Of a stretch of DNA of 64,000 nucleotides, positions 1 to 9,871 are shown piece after piece; position 1 is the stretch's first letter, and the number at the start of each line of letters is the position of its first letter. Under the pieces are notes generated by a model. It had not been told where the DNA came from, made no database searches, and saw only the letters and a program-made list of their open reading frames with translations. Location of the stretch: positions 203,501 through 267,500 of the forward strand of contig CAJNDS010002474.1 of NCBI GenBank assembly GCA_905221605.1. Reading direction: 5' to 3'. The position numbers and the translations under genes were made by a program. This DNA is from Symbiodinium natans (Eukaryota > Sar > Dinophyceae > Suessiales > Symbiodiniaceae).

Positions 1-3000
1 CTGGTATTAAGCATTTTGCTTCGGATTGTCTCCTCAATCCTCAACCCGGAGCTCCCGAACGACCCTGTTTCGTGTTAGGCGCATGGTAGCGGTAGTGGAT
101 TTGTGGAGTATGTCTTGCAAGCCTTGGAAATGAAATGCTTATCATACCTGATGCTGACCTTTGTCATTTAGCTCACCCAAACCACGATGGCCTGGCCCAC
201 ACGGGCCCCGATGGAGCGAATCTCCACGTGACGGCCTCCCGAAGGGGCTTGGTGTTAAAGAGATCGAAGATCTAGCAAGGTAAGGCCCCTTTGCGGCTGT
301 TTCTGCTTTGCTGGTTATCAGGTTGATTGTCTAGGAACTGAACGCAAGGTCTTCCATGAAGGAATGACCACCTTGCTACAGCAGGCGGTCTGCTTGCACA
401 AGCCACCAAGCCATGTCCCGCATGCTCTCAATTGACTGAGCTCCATTGACATGGACTGCAGAACCGAACTTTAACTTTGGCCGACATCTACTTTGTGATT
501 TGCAATTGAAAAGACGCTGAAAAACGAAACTCTAATCACTACGCCCACCCAATACACTGCACATACCCATGCATTCGGCACTTGGATTTCGCGCGCTTTC
601 GCTGGGGCAGAGCAAGAACGCGGCAACCCTGATGCCCTAGGTTACTGCGAAACTAATCCATGCCACTCAAAGTTGCGGAACTTTGAAGGCTTCGCCTGTT
701 TGGTCTACCTATACTTCCAAGGTGCCCCCGGCAGACGCAACCCACTTCCTCTATCTTCAGCTAACTTTCTTTCTTTGGTCCGTGCTAAAAGTCAGCTATA
801 GTCAGCTCAAAGGCCCATGGTTTGCCTCTGGGTCTCGACCCAATCCCACAGAGCTCCGGCCAAAAGTTCGATTTTTGGGGACAAACGCTCGTGCTTTTTG
901 GGCTGTCCAAGGTAACCATGTCCAACACAGCGAGCCTTCGCAGGAAGTGGTAAAACGTTCTCTGAGTTTCCTGAAGGTGGCGTGGTTGCGTTGGGGGCCC
1001 AAAGGTCAGTGGACAATAATGACGTCACAGCTCTGCAACGAACATGTGCAAGTCAAAGGGCTCGGCCTTGAGCCTCAAAGCCCTGAAGCACTTAAAGCCC
1101 TACTGTTAGTCATGAGGTCGTGCACAGGTTTCGGGAGTTTAGGGTTTCAGCTGACAAGCGCTGCACGCCCTCACCAAAACCTGAAATTCACAACTTTTGA
1201 ATTTCAAGCATGCTAAGCTCTGGTCCTACTGCCCTAGCATGCCAAACTTTGCAACCGTATGCAACCTTATATAAGCCCTGAAGCCCCAGCCATTGCAACT
1301 CTAGACCCCAACCCGTCGACCTCTTCAAGGCTTTGACATGTAAAATGCTTCGAGATTCAGGCGGTCGTCGGCGCTCACTGCGCGAACCTGCATGCAGAGC
1401 AAGCGTGCGATTGGCTGCAATATGTTGCATATGTTGCAGTGTTTTGCCGCGTTTACAGGGTTGGGACGGTGAGGCCGCTTGGGATGTTGTTGATTCTCGG
1501 CAATGCCTTCGCAGACTGTTTGCATCAGTTTGCAGACAGTAGGCGCCATTCAGGGCTCATGCTTTGGGAGTTTTTTCCGGCACAGGCAGGCCGAGGACGA
1601 GGCTGCTAGGGTGCCCCCTTCCGTCCACTGATTGAGACCTGCCATGTCCTGCACTGCTACAACTCGCCTGGGTCACAACAACTCATTTGTTGAATTGTTG
1701 AAGCTTTGCGCGTATGCGTGAAGCAGAGGATGGTTTGGATGCTTACTTTGATATGGATGTTGTGGGCTGACTGATGCGATCGCAGAGTATACAAGAACAA
1801 AGGGCTTGCCTCTGAGCGTGCTACCTGTTTGTGCTGGCCATCTCCTCTGAGGACATAGCAAAGTTAAGGGTGAGATCAGATGAACCGGTTCTACGTCTGC
1901 ACATCCAGGCTCAACAAAGAACAAAGTTGGCAGGCCGCCATTGCACGGAGCCAGTCAAGGAGGTGGTCTGGATGGGATCACCTGCCTTGAACTCATGGCT
2001 TCCGTAGGCAGTTCGAAAGGGTCAGGGCATGTCAGGGCTCTGACCAGCGCTACATAGCGCTACAGAGTGACCCACGTGGCAACTGTGAAGAAGCTGCCAC
2101 GAGACTGCTGCCGGAATGGAAGTGGCTGTAGTTACTTGCTGTTGCGCCCTGGAGCGCTACAGGGTGACGACTTATGTCGCCTCACCGCGGCAAGGTCATT
2201 GTGACTACGTGCTGCATGCATGCACTTAAGGCACCCAGAACGGGCCGAATGGGCTTGGGCCCTCTTCCTTCCTGATTGGTCAGGACGAGAGAACGTAGGG
2301 TCCCCATTTTTCAATCACAGAGCAGATCAAAAACACGAATGGCAGATGCGAATTCGCAAGCGATGACCAACATCAAAACAATCACAGGAAAAGCGCTACT
2401 GCCTCTGCAGGCTCTCTCTCCCTCTCTCTCGCGCGCGCCTTCTCGTTCATGCTTGGGGCTGTATCGGTTCGAATTGATTCATATTTCTTGCGGGGGTCTG
2501 AAAGGCATGCCCTACGCGCCGGAAACTAAAGGCCCTGAAGTCTTACGGAGTCTTTGCGGCCTGCTGGCGTGGATGGGTTTGAGCCCGCAGCTCCAGCTGG
2601 ACAAGTTGGGCTTCCCACTGCATACAACGTTTAGCTGTGCAAGTTGAGTGTTTTACTGCATGTGCAAGGCCCAAAACTGGTACGGACCTGGAAGTGAGTA
2701 GCAAACAGCGGCAACAGTCGACGGCAAGACTGCTCAAGAAGAATGTACTTCAGCACTAAACCTTAAAGATTCTTCCTTTGGGGATAACCCTTGGCTAAAA
2801 GCTTCCTTTTTGCTTCAGGCTTGAGGTGTTTTGAGCCCAACCAGCCAGAGAACCATGAGCCAGAGAACTCTGATGCTAGAAATAAAGACCAGGAGGAGTA
2901 GCGAGCTAATGGAAACATCCTCACTCCCTCCAAATTTCCCCCCCAGAGGCCTTGATCAATCCAAAGCGCTCTGACGGTACATGCAAAGGCGACGGTTGAA

Positions 3001-4330
3001 GGTGCCTCGCCCCGAAGACCGCCCTTTTCATGCCTTGAGTTCCCCGGCCCCTGAGGTAAATAGCCCAAGGGTTGAGGGTTGGAGGTGGGTTCTCGGTTTA
3101 AGGGTCACATAAGTTCTCTCATCCCGAACTTTTTCAGAAAGTTGGGAACACCATCCCCTTTAAAAGAAATGAGAACGAAACCTTTGTCATACGTTTCTGA
3201 ACTTTCTTAAGTAAGACTTTAGGGACTTTAGGGTCCTGAAGCTGAGCTACACCTTCACCCCCCTCCCCCCCCTGCACCCAGCCCCGGGAGCTGACACCCC
3301 TGACACTTCCCCTCCAACGGAATGACCTTCAACCTTTTCCCCCCACATCCAACTCAGAACTGCCAACGTGAACTGAGGGTTCGCAGCCCCTGACCGAACT
3401 CTGCATGCTGAACTTCAAGCTTTCGGTGGGCTGCAACTTGCTTCTAGCCAAGCCAAGCATGTTATCTTGGTATTGATACTTTAACCTACAGGGGCATGGT
3501 TTGTCGTTGTATACTCTTCATCCTCAAGTCGTGGCAGCTGACACCCCAACCCTGAACTATCTTGAAGCATCCTGAAGCATCCTGAAGCTCCAAAGCCCAA
3601 GCACCCCAAAGCCCTATCTCTGCCTGCCACGTACAGCTTGTCCTTGTACCAAGTGACGTCCAAGACTTCCAGAGCACGGGGCTCCTTTCGTGGCGAGTAT
3701 CTTGGCTGCTGGCTTGTGCGGAGCTATGCTTCAGAAGGCCTCTTCAAAAGAGATTATTTGAGCTCTCTCCACGGCTTCTGGATAAAGCGAAGGTCACAAC
3801 GAAAGTGCATAGAACTCAAATGGCCGTAAACCCTAAAACTTGATCAAAACAATTGCCACCCCCCTACCCTCCTCCACCCCCCTCCCCCACCCCCACCAGT
3901 GCCACCTCCCCCTTCTCCAACAGCTCCCGGGCGCTGGACAGGATCTTGAGCTCCTGCCAGTCAAGGGTGCTGCTAGTGTGTATTAGTGTGGATTTTTGGG
4001 GGTTTCCCAAGTCGAAGCACAGGCTCTGACAATTGTCAGACATTCGAACTCGAGAGAAACTCCAAGCCGTCCGAAATGCCGAAGTTTGAAGCTTTGCAAG
4101 TCAAAGCCTTGCAAGTCCACGCCCTCCCCTCCCCCACAAACCGGTTTGAGGGTCGCGTGGAAGCGAGGGCTGGGTCCTGGACTTGGGGATCCGCTCCAGG
4201 GCACCTTACCCCCTGACCTAAAGTAGCCCGAACAAGGTCTTCCCCAGCCCCTCCTCAAACCTATTCAAACCTTGAACCCAAGTGGGTGCGCCAAGCAGTG
4301 AATCCCTGAAACCCCACACACCCAGGCCCA
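1..4330. other. Non-coding region, no gene recognised
   Basis: No reading frame here shows a recognisable domain or sustained protein-like composition on either strand; the longest (683-1216, + strand) has no motif and looks accidental. The DNA is rich in short drifting motifs such as CCCTGAAG and TTTAGGG-like pieces (for example near 1137-1150 and 3563-3592), a texture that recurs in all non-coding parts of the window. A C/T-rich stretch lies at 3850-3910. Confidence 0.6.
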
Positions 4331-4455
4331 TTGCCCCTTCCAAACTTCCCTCCACCCCCCCCCGCCCCCCACCCACACCCTCACGGCCTCCTTGTCTTCA
4401 ACATATCGACCGTCCTTGGGTTTGATGGAAGTTTCAGCCTACGTGTTTTGAAGGT

Positions 4456-4531
4456 GGTACTACTACTACTACTACTACTCCTCCTACTACTACTACTACT
4501 ACTACTCCTCCTCCTACTACTACTACTCCTC

Positions 4532-4567
<36 letters not shown>

Positions 4568-4867
4568 GTAATAATAACAATCAAAAATAATAAAACAATC
4601 ATAATAATCATAAGAATCATAACAATCATAATAATCACAAAAATCATAATAATCATAATAATGATAAAAATCATAATAATCATAATAATCATAATAATCA
4701 TAAAAATCATAATCATCATAATCATCATAATAATCATAATCATCATAATAATCATAATCATCATAATAATAATAATAATCATAAAAGCATCGTAATAAAC
4801 ATACTAATCAACTAGTCATAATCATCATAGTACTGATAATGATAATAATTCTACTTTTACTTTTACT
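4456..4867. repeat. Trinucleotide microsatellite, upstream half
   Basis: About 110 bp of TAC/TCC triplets (4456-4567) pass into about 280 bp of ATA/ATC/AAT triplets, ending in TAC-TTT units right at the start of element 1. The downstream half resumes at 22062 with TACTTC and TACGTC triplets. Long Leu-, Ile- or Ser-rich frames on both strands here are products of the repeat, not genes. Confidence 0.95.
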
Positions 4868-5163
4868 TGTGAGCAGGTCTAAGCACGCACGTTGCATGTG
4901 CAGAGCTGCCAGAACCAGTACTGTAGTTTTCTTTGCATGTGTAGTTTTGCAATTCGTAACAATGCCAATGTTTTGGCTCAAGTACCGAGCTTGTGCCTTT
5001 GAGCACGGTAGAGTCGTACAGTAGCTCCTAGGTTGCTGTGCGGTCCGACCGGACGCACTCAGGCGTAGCTGCACAAGTGCTTGAACTCGCGAAGTCGTAA
5101 AACAGCGTGGCCGGGCTGTGATTGCATTGGCTTAGTGCAAGTCCAGTGCTGGTCGACTTCACA
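4868..5163 (+). repeat. 5' LTR of element 1
   Basis: This 296-bp repeat starts TGTGAGCAGG and ends TCGACTTCACA. It matches 21766-22061 at 295 of 296 positions. It contains a spliced-leader-like stretch at 4963-4982. No obvious TATA box is present. Confidence 0.95.
4963..4982 (+). promoter_or_regulatory. Spliced-leader-like sequence inside the LTR
   Basis: TTTTGGCTCAAG (4971-4982) is identical to the last 12 bases of the dinoflagellate spliced leader (DCCGTAGCCATTTTGGCTCAAG). The preceding GCCA of the leader is also present, separated by a 3-base ATG insertion. The 3' LTR carries the same stretch. It could be a relic of a trans-spliced ancestor RNA or a present acceptor or start region. Confidence 0.6.
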
Positions 5164-5165
5164 AT

Positions 5166-5180
5166 TGGGGGCTGTTCTGG
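5166..5180 (+). promoter_or_regulatory. Candidate primer-binding site of element 1
   Basis: TGGGGGCTGTTCTGG starts two bases after the LTR end and opens with TGG, as expected for pairing to a tRNA 3' CCA end. The tRNA species was not identified. Confidence 0.5.
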
Positions 5181-5269
5181 GAAGCGTACAGCTCTTGTGC
5201 CTACGGCCCGAGTGGGCAAGCATTGCTTTGCTTGTCTGTCGCGGTCCGTGACCTGGACGCGTGGACTGT

Positions 5270-5346
5270 GTGCCACGCTTGCGGCCTGTTAACCAAGGCG
5301 CGGCGCTTCGCGTGCCACGCCTGCGGCCTGTTTACCAAGTCGCGGC
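5270..5346 (+). repeat. Tandem 42-bp repeat in the element 1 leader
   Basis: Two 35-bp copies (5270-5304 and 5312-5346), spaced 42 bp apart, share GTGCCACGC.TGCGGCCTGTT with a few changes. They directly precede the likely gag start codon at 5348. The spacing is a multiple of three, so an upstream ATG at 5261 would stay in frame, but the repeat reads more like untranslated leader. Confidence 0.75.
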
Positions 5347-5347
5347 A

Positions 5348-5884
5348 ATGTCCGCAGAGGTAGCAGGTCAGGCCGAGGGCGTCACCCTCCTCGAAGCTAT
5401 CGAGGGTGGAGACGTTCCCTATCCCGAGCGGATGAGCTACGTCGCTTGGCTTAAGTGGCGTAGGGAGACTGGCAGCCGTCCGTTGTCCAAGCGAGATGGG
5501 ATTAGTACTACGCCAGAGCAAGAGGCGGCTCTCTGGCGGAAAGTCATGAAGTTCCTCCATGATGCCGAAGACGAGGATGAGGATGAGGAGGAAGAAGAAG
5601 AGGACTCCGAGCTAGTCCCTGAGGCCTCGGGCGCTGGAGGCGACAGTCCGCCGCGGGTGGACGTCAGCGCCGCGGCCAGGGAGCTGGCCATGGTCCCTAC
5701 CGGTGCTGCCTATGCCCCTGCTACGGCACCGGGGTCCCGCCCGGCGGGACCGTCCGGTCCCGCCCGGCGGGACCGTCCGGTCCGCCGTCGACAGCAGGTT
5801 CGGTGCCAGGCACCGCAGAGGGCTTGCAGGCGGAGCTGCGCGCGATTTTCCGTCCAGACCAAGAACCGGTCGCGGACTACTTGA
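5348..5884 (+). CDS. gag: Gag N-terminal part, element 1 (interrupted)
   Basis: The ATG at 5348 follows the leader repeats and opens a frame with a short helical region (around MSYVAWLKWRRE) and then a run of about 15 acidic residues (DAEDEDEDEEEEEEDSE). No family is recognisable, but position and acidity suit a Gag N-terminus. Genuine coding probably ends near 5756. Beyond that a 23-bp tandem duplication shifts the frame, so the frame runs on in arginine-rich junk to a stop at 5884. The frame lost here continues as the large ORF annotated from 5803. Counting one repeat copy instead of two places both parts in the same frame. An alternative start at 5261 is in frame but lies in the leader repeat. 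Confidence 0.6.
   Translation: MSAEVAGQAEGVTLLEAIEGGDVPYPERMSYVAWLKWRRETGSRPLSKRDGISTTPEQEAALWRKVMKFLHDAEDEDEDEEEEEEDSELVPEASGAGGDSPPRVDVSAAARELAMVPTGAAYAPATAPGSRPAGPSGPARRDRPVRRRQQVRCQAPQRACRRSCARFSVQTKNRSRTT
5734..5779 (+). repeat. 23-bp tandem duplication that breaks gag
   Basis: Two exact copies of a 23-bp unit lie head to tail (5734-5756, 5757-5779). Each unit is part of an inverted repeat, GGTCCCGC-CCG-GCGGGACC, able to form an 8-bp GC-only hairpin. Because 23 is not a multiple of three, the extra copy puts upstream and downstream gag in different frames. Confidence 0.9.
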
Positions 5885-8800
5885 CGCGCGTTTCGCGGAT
5901 TGTCCTCGCGCTGAAAGCGCATGGAGTCACGGTGAGCTCCCGTGACCTTGACGCCTTAAGCACCAAAGCCACCCTCCTTGCGGATGAGTTCTCCAAGATA
6001 GGTGGGGACTGGCATCCGACAAAGATGGTCCGTCGGCTGCGGACCAGATTCTCGGTCGCGGCTTTGCGCGGTGGCGAGGACCCCGAAGACGCAGAGGAGA
6101 TTCAGCGTGAAATCCAATGCATCGGGGAGCTTATCCTCGCGCTAGGGGGAAAAGAAAGCTCGAGCCAAGAGAAGGTTTGGAGCTCCCCGTCCGATGTGCC
6201 AGTTGAAGCCGTGGGGCCGCGTTCCCCAGGGCTCCCACAGCCTGCGACTGCAAGTGGGTTGGGGGTAGGTTTGGACCGTGGAGGTTTGCACACTGCCGAG
6301 GTTGCAGGTGGTCCTTCCGCGGCCCGTGACCTGGGCGCGACGGACGGCGATTCCCCTTTGCGCGCGAAGCTTGCGGCGCTGGAGATGGAGATAGAAGCCC
6401 TGAAGCGAGGTTCAGACGGCGGAGGTTCGCAGACCGGGTCCCAAAACCCGGCGGGCGATTTTGCCGCCGCACTCGCCGCCCAAACTGAAGCGCTGAAAGA
6501 AGCGTTAGCGCAGAGGGGCGGGCAAAGCTCCATAACGACGGTCAAAACTGACCTCACGTGGCCGACGCTGACCGACGACAAGTCGGACGCGCGAGACGTT
6601 GTCCTGTTCTACGAGGAGTTCGAGGACGTCTGCGCGCTGGCCAACAACTGCCGCGGTATGAGTGCGCGCGAAAAGCTGCTAGCGCTACGCGGGCGCTGCC
6701 GCGGCTCGCGCATGAAGACGTACACGAACGCGTACCGCGCGGCGTGGAAGTCGGGAGAGGTTCTCTCCGATCCACAGGCGGTGTACGACCGCATCAAGAA
6801 CAAGCACTTGATGTTCGGGGAATCGCGGGAGGAAAGAGAAGTCCGCGTGGATGGTGAGCATGCCTCCCTCGCTAAGGGTAAGCTCACAGGCCACCAATTC
6901 GAGCCTTTGTTTGAGGCATCGATCGCGGACCTTGAGGCGGTGGGTCTTGGGAAGACCCCACGAGAGTTGTATCTCTCGTACCTCCGCAAGATGCCCCCGT
7001 ATCTCCAAAAGGAGATACGGAGCGACAAGCGGTTGTGGCCCGGCGATCCCAAGGATGGCGGGCTGCGAGGGCCGCAGACTTGGGAGGAGAGCCACAAGGT
7101 CGTCCTGGAGTACGAACAGAGGGAAGCAGCTCACCGGGCTGTTTCCCACTCTGTGTACTCAGCGACCGGCTCTCAGAGCGCGGACCCGTCGGTCGCGCTA
7201 GCCGAGGCTCAGAAGGAGATTAAGAGCCTCAAGGCCGCCGCGAAGGCTGCTGCGAAAGGAGCAGCTGCCGCGGCCAAAGCTGGCGCGGATCAGACGTTTG
7301 CCGCTGCGTCGAAGGGAGCTGGCAAAGGAGCGGACAAGAAGATCTGCTTCCACTTTCGCGACCACGGGAATTGCCCGAAAGGGGACGCCTGCCCGTACAG
7401 CCACGACAAGGAGCTTCGCAGAAAAGCTCTCGCGGCCAAGAAGGGTGACCAAACCTTTGCCACGGCGAAAGGTAAGGGCAAGGGGAAGGGAGGTGGCAAG
7501 GCAAAGGCCAACGCAAAGCCTAAGGCTGCGGCCAAAGGCGTGGCAAAGCCACCAGGCACTGTTTGCCCCTTTTTCTCCAAGAATGGGTCGTGCAAGAGAG
7601 GAGCCAGCTGCGACATGGTCCACAACCTGACGACCTCAGGAGGGACGCCGGCCTTGCCTGCCAACTGGGCCCCGCCCTCCGGTGCTTCCATGTCTAACCC
7701 CTTCGCCGCGTTCAGTGTCCAGATAGGCAGCTCAGGCGTCCAGGCAGGCGTCTCAGGAGCCGCAGGACGCGCCGCAGCGCAGCAGCACGCGCTTCCGTTG
7801 AGCAAGGGCGGGCGGGACAAGTTCGCCACCCTGGACGATCTGCCGAAGGACTGGTGGAACCTGGCGGACAACGAGCCAGGAGGCTACCAGTACAGGACGG
7901 TAGTCCAGGTGCTCGACCGTAAGGTCGAGTGCATGCTCGACGGATGCGCCGGCGCAAACCACGTGACAGAGGAACTCGTGGTGGGCATGATGAACCGGGC
8001 TGCAGAGCTGGGGATCGGCACCGAAGATCCCGGCTTCCCGGTCGTGAGACTCGAAAAGTGGGTCCACCCCGAATACGTGCATGGCATTGCTTCGGGAGCC
8101 CCCGTTCCTCTGAAGGGGGCAGCAGTCTTGCGCGTCACGCTGCTGGAAGGCAGGACGGCGGACGACTGTCGCCCCAACACCGAAATTTTCGTGCGATGCA
8201 AAATCGCAGCCAGGGGAACGTCCGATTGGCACGGACTTATCCTCGGCGGCAGAGCGCTGGACTGCGCCGGAAGGATGGGCCTGGGATTCAGACCGGGTCC
8301 CGACTTTCACGTCCTCGACACGCTGGGAATCAGGATGCCCAGATGTGAGGATCACAGCAAGACCCGGAAGGACAGGGCCTATGCCTTTGAAGCGCGGTTG
8401 TCAAGCCTGGACGACGCGTCATGCACCGAGCCTGGGGGCGGAAGTCGTGAGCTTCTCCGCTATGACGGGGAAGAGCCGCTCGAGCTCTCGCCAGGTGATG
8501 GGGTGCTGGTGCCAGTCGTGCGGGAGGCAGGAGTCTCCGCAGAGGGATCCCTGTCCGAGGTTGTGCTTCCGGTTGAGTGTGGGGTTGAGGCTGTGCCAGG
8601 TCTCTGGCCCACAGGAGAGGGTAAAGGGTTTGTTTTGCTTGCAGCCCAAGAGTGTGATCACTCTCTCCAGCCGGGCGAGGTTGTTGCGGAAGTGCGTTCC
8701 GGCCTCGTCAGCACTGCGGCTTGTGGTTGTGGCGCGATTGAGACGGTGTTCGAGTCGGAGCCGTCTCCGCAGGCATGTGCGGATTGTGGGGTCGCCGTTG

Positions 8801-9858
8801 CTTCGGTTGACCATGACCCGTGCTTTGCTTGCGGGTCCGCGTCCAGGGCCGCGGCAAGAAGCTTCCAAGGTTGTTCCTCGTGTGCGCGGTCCTTTGGGCG
8901 GCTGCGTACCGGCGCCAGGATCGGTGTGCTATCGGTCCTTGCTGCGGTGACTGTTCTCGCTTCGGTGTGGGGCGGGAGCGGCCCGGTTGGGCGCCCTGTT
9001 GAGGAGCCTGGAGTGCTTACTTGCTTGGACCACCTTCCAAGCGTCGACAGTTGGTGGGAGGCGCCAGGTGGTTACGCGTCTGTGTGGGGTAGGCGCCCTG
9101 CGCAGAAGGACCTTGGGACCGTGGCGGTCGAGAAGGCGCCTTACGAAACGTGCTTGCTTCAGCGCGCAGGTGAGGCGTGGCGTCTTTGGGACACGAGGGA
9201 TTTGCGTGTGGCGGAAAGCGTTGCGTGCAGCGACGAGGTTCCAGTCACCGAACGCCTCGCGGTCTTTAGGACGCGCAAGGGGCCACGCTGGGCTGGCTGG
9301 CGTGAGGGATCGGCCACGGCTGGAAGAGGCGCAAGTGACGCTGTGCGCCCAGCAGACGCGGTCGACACGGCGCGCTGCCCGAGCTATCATATCGTGGAGA
9401 GCTGGGACATCGATAAGGTGATCGAGGAGCCTCCAACGGACTATTATTATGAGCAGCTCGCGGCAGATATGCGCGCCCGGCACCCTAAGGCGTGCCCGCA
9501 CCTCCTCGACCACCTCGTTTCCTTAGAGGGTTTCCTAGACAAGTCAATCTTGTTTGGGTTCTCCTTTGGAATCAGCAAGGCCGAAGTTTGTGTCTCCAAA
9601 GGTAAGCTCCTAGGACACAACATTGGGCGGGACGGGAGTTCGCCTGACGAAGAGCGTTGTCAGGCGGTGATTGACTTTCCCCCGCTCTGGGAGAAGCTTC
9701 ACATTCAGCAATTTTTGGGTTGCGCAAATTGGTTGCGCGGCTACCTGCCTGTTGAGTATGGGCACGCAGCCAAGATTTTAGGGCAGTGGCAGAAGCCAGG
9801 CGCCGTCTTTCCGGAAGGCGGGCTGGGCTCACGCCACCGAGGGTTGCAAAGCCTTTAA
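5803..9858 (+). CDS. gag-pol: Gag CCCH fingers, protease and RT C-terminal part, element 1
   Basis: The frame enters from the disrupted gag start; the ATG at 5803 is probably internal. Visible parts: an alpha-helical Gag body (residues about 1-450); an Ala/Lys-rich linker; two CCCH zinc fingers, C-x8-C-x5-C-x3-H, starting at C515 and C588, in place of the usual CCHC knuckle; a retropepsin-like region with D713 in LDGCAGANH and a later LILGGRALD; a Cys-rich stretch with several C-x2-C pairs followed by a hydrophobic segment (IGVLSVLAAVTVLASVW); and an RT C-terminal segment (9.45-9.8 kb) with KAEVCVSKGKLLGHNIG and IQQFLGCANWLRGYLP, typical of gypsy RT between the palm and RNase H. No RT fingers, motif A or YxDD precede this segment. 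The frame is lost near 9805-9820; the protein continues one base over. Confidence 0.85.
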   Translation: MPGTAEGLQAELRAIFRPDQEPVADYLTRVSRIVLALKAHGVTVSSRDLDALSTKATLLADEFSKIGGDWHPTKMVRRLRTRFSVAALRGGEDPEDAEEIQREIQCIGELILALGGKESSSQEKVWSSPSDVPVEAVGPRSPGLPQPATASGLGVGLDRGGLHTAEVAGGPSAARDLGATDGDSPLRAKLAALEMEIEALKRGSDGGGSQTGSQNPAGDFAAALAAQTEALKEALAQRGGQSSITTVKTDLTWPTLTDDKSDARDVVLFYEEFEDVCALANNCRGMSAREKLLALRGRCRGSRMKTYTNAYRAAWKSGEVLSDPQAVYDRIKNKHLMFGESREEREVRVDGEHASLAKGKLTGHQFEPLFEASIADLEAVGLGKTPRELYLSYLRKMPPYLQKEIRSDKRLWPGDPKDGGLRGPQTWEESHKVVLEYEQREAAHRAVSHSVYSATGSQSADPSVALAEAQKEIKSLKAAAKAAAKGAAAAAKAGADQTFAAASKGAGKGADKKICFHFRDHGNCPKGDACPYSHDKELRRKALAAKKGDQTFATAKGKGKGKGGGKAKANAKPKAAAKGVAKPPGTVCPFFSKNGSCKRGASCDMVHNLTTSGGTPALPANWAPPSGASMSNPFAAFSVQIGSSGVQAGVSGAAGRAAAQQHALPLSKGGRDKFATLDDLPKDWWNLADNEPGGYQYRTVVQVLDRKVECMLDGCAGANHVTEELVVGMMNRAAELGIGTEDPGFPVVRLEKWVHPEYVHGIASGAPVPLKGAAVLRVTLLEGRTADDCRPNTEIFVRCKIAARGTSDWHGLILGGRALDCAGRMGLGFRPGPDFHVLDTLGIRMPRCEDHSKTRKDRAYAFEARLSSLDDASCTEPGGGSRELLRYDGEEPLELSPGDGVLVPVVREAGVSAEGSLSEVVLPVECGVEAVPGLWPTGEGKGFVLLAAQECDHSLQPGEVVAEVRSGLVSTAACGCGAIETVFESEPSPQACADCGVAVASVDHDPCFACGSASRAAARSFQGCSSCARSFGRLRTGARIGVLSVLAAVTVLASVWGGSGPVGRPVEEPGVLTCLDHLPSVDSWWEAPGGYASVWGRRPAQKDLGTVAVEKAPYETCLLQRAGEAWRLWDTRDLRVAESVACSDEVPVTERLAVFRTRKGPRWAGWREGSATAGRGASDAVRPADAVDTARCPSYHIVESWDIDKVIEEPPTDYYYEQLAADMRARHPKACPHLLDHLVSLEGFLDKSILFGFSFGISKAEVCVSKGKLLGHNIGRDGSSPDEERCQAVIDFPPLWEKLHIQQFLGCANWLRGYLPVEYGHAAKILGQWQKPGAVFPEGGLGSRHRGLQSL

Positions 9859-9871
9859 AGCGATTAAGCGC

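Noticed and set aside
683-1216. 177-codon + strand frame
   Set aside because: It has no recognisable motif, lies in DNA with drifting non-coding repeats, and has rival frames on the other strand of similar length.
4331-4795. Leu/Ile-rich frame and its Met/Ile/Ser-rich mirror on the other strand
   Set aside because: Both are direct readings of triplet repeats; there is no non-repeat protein part.
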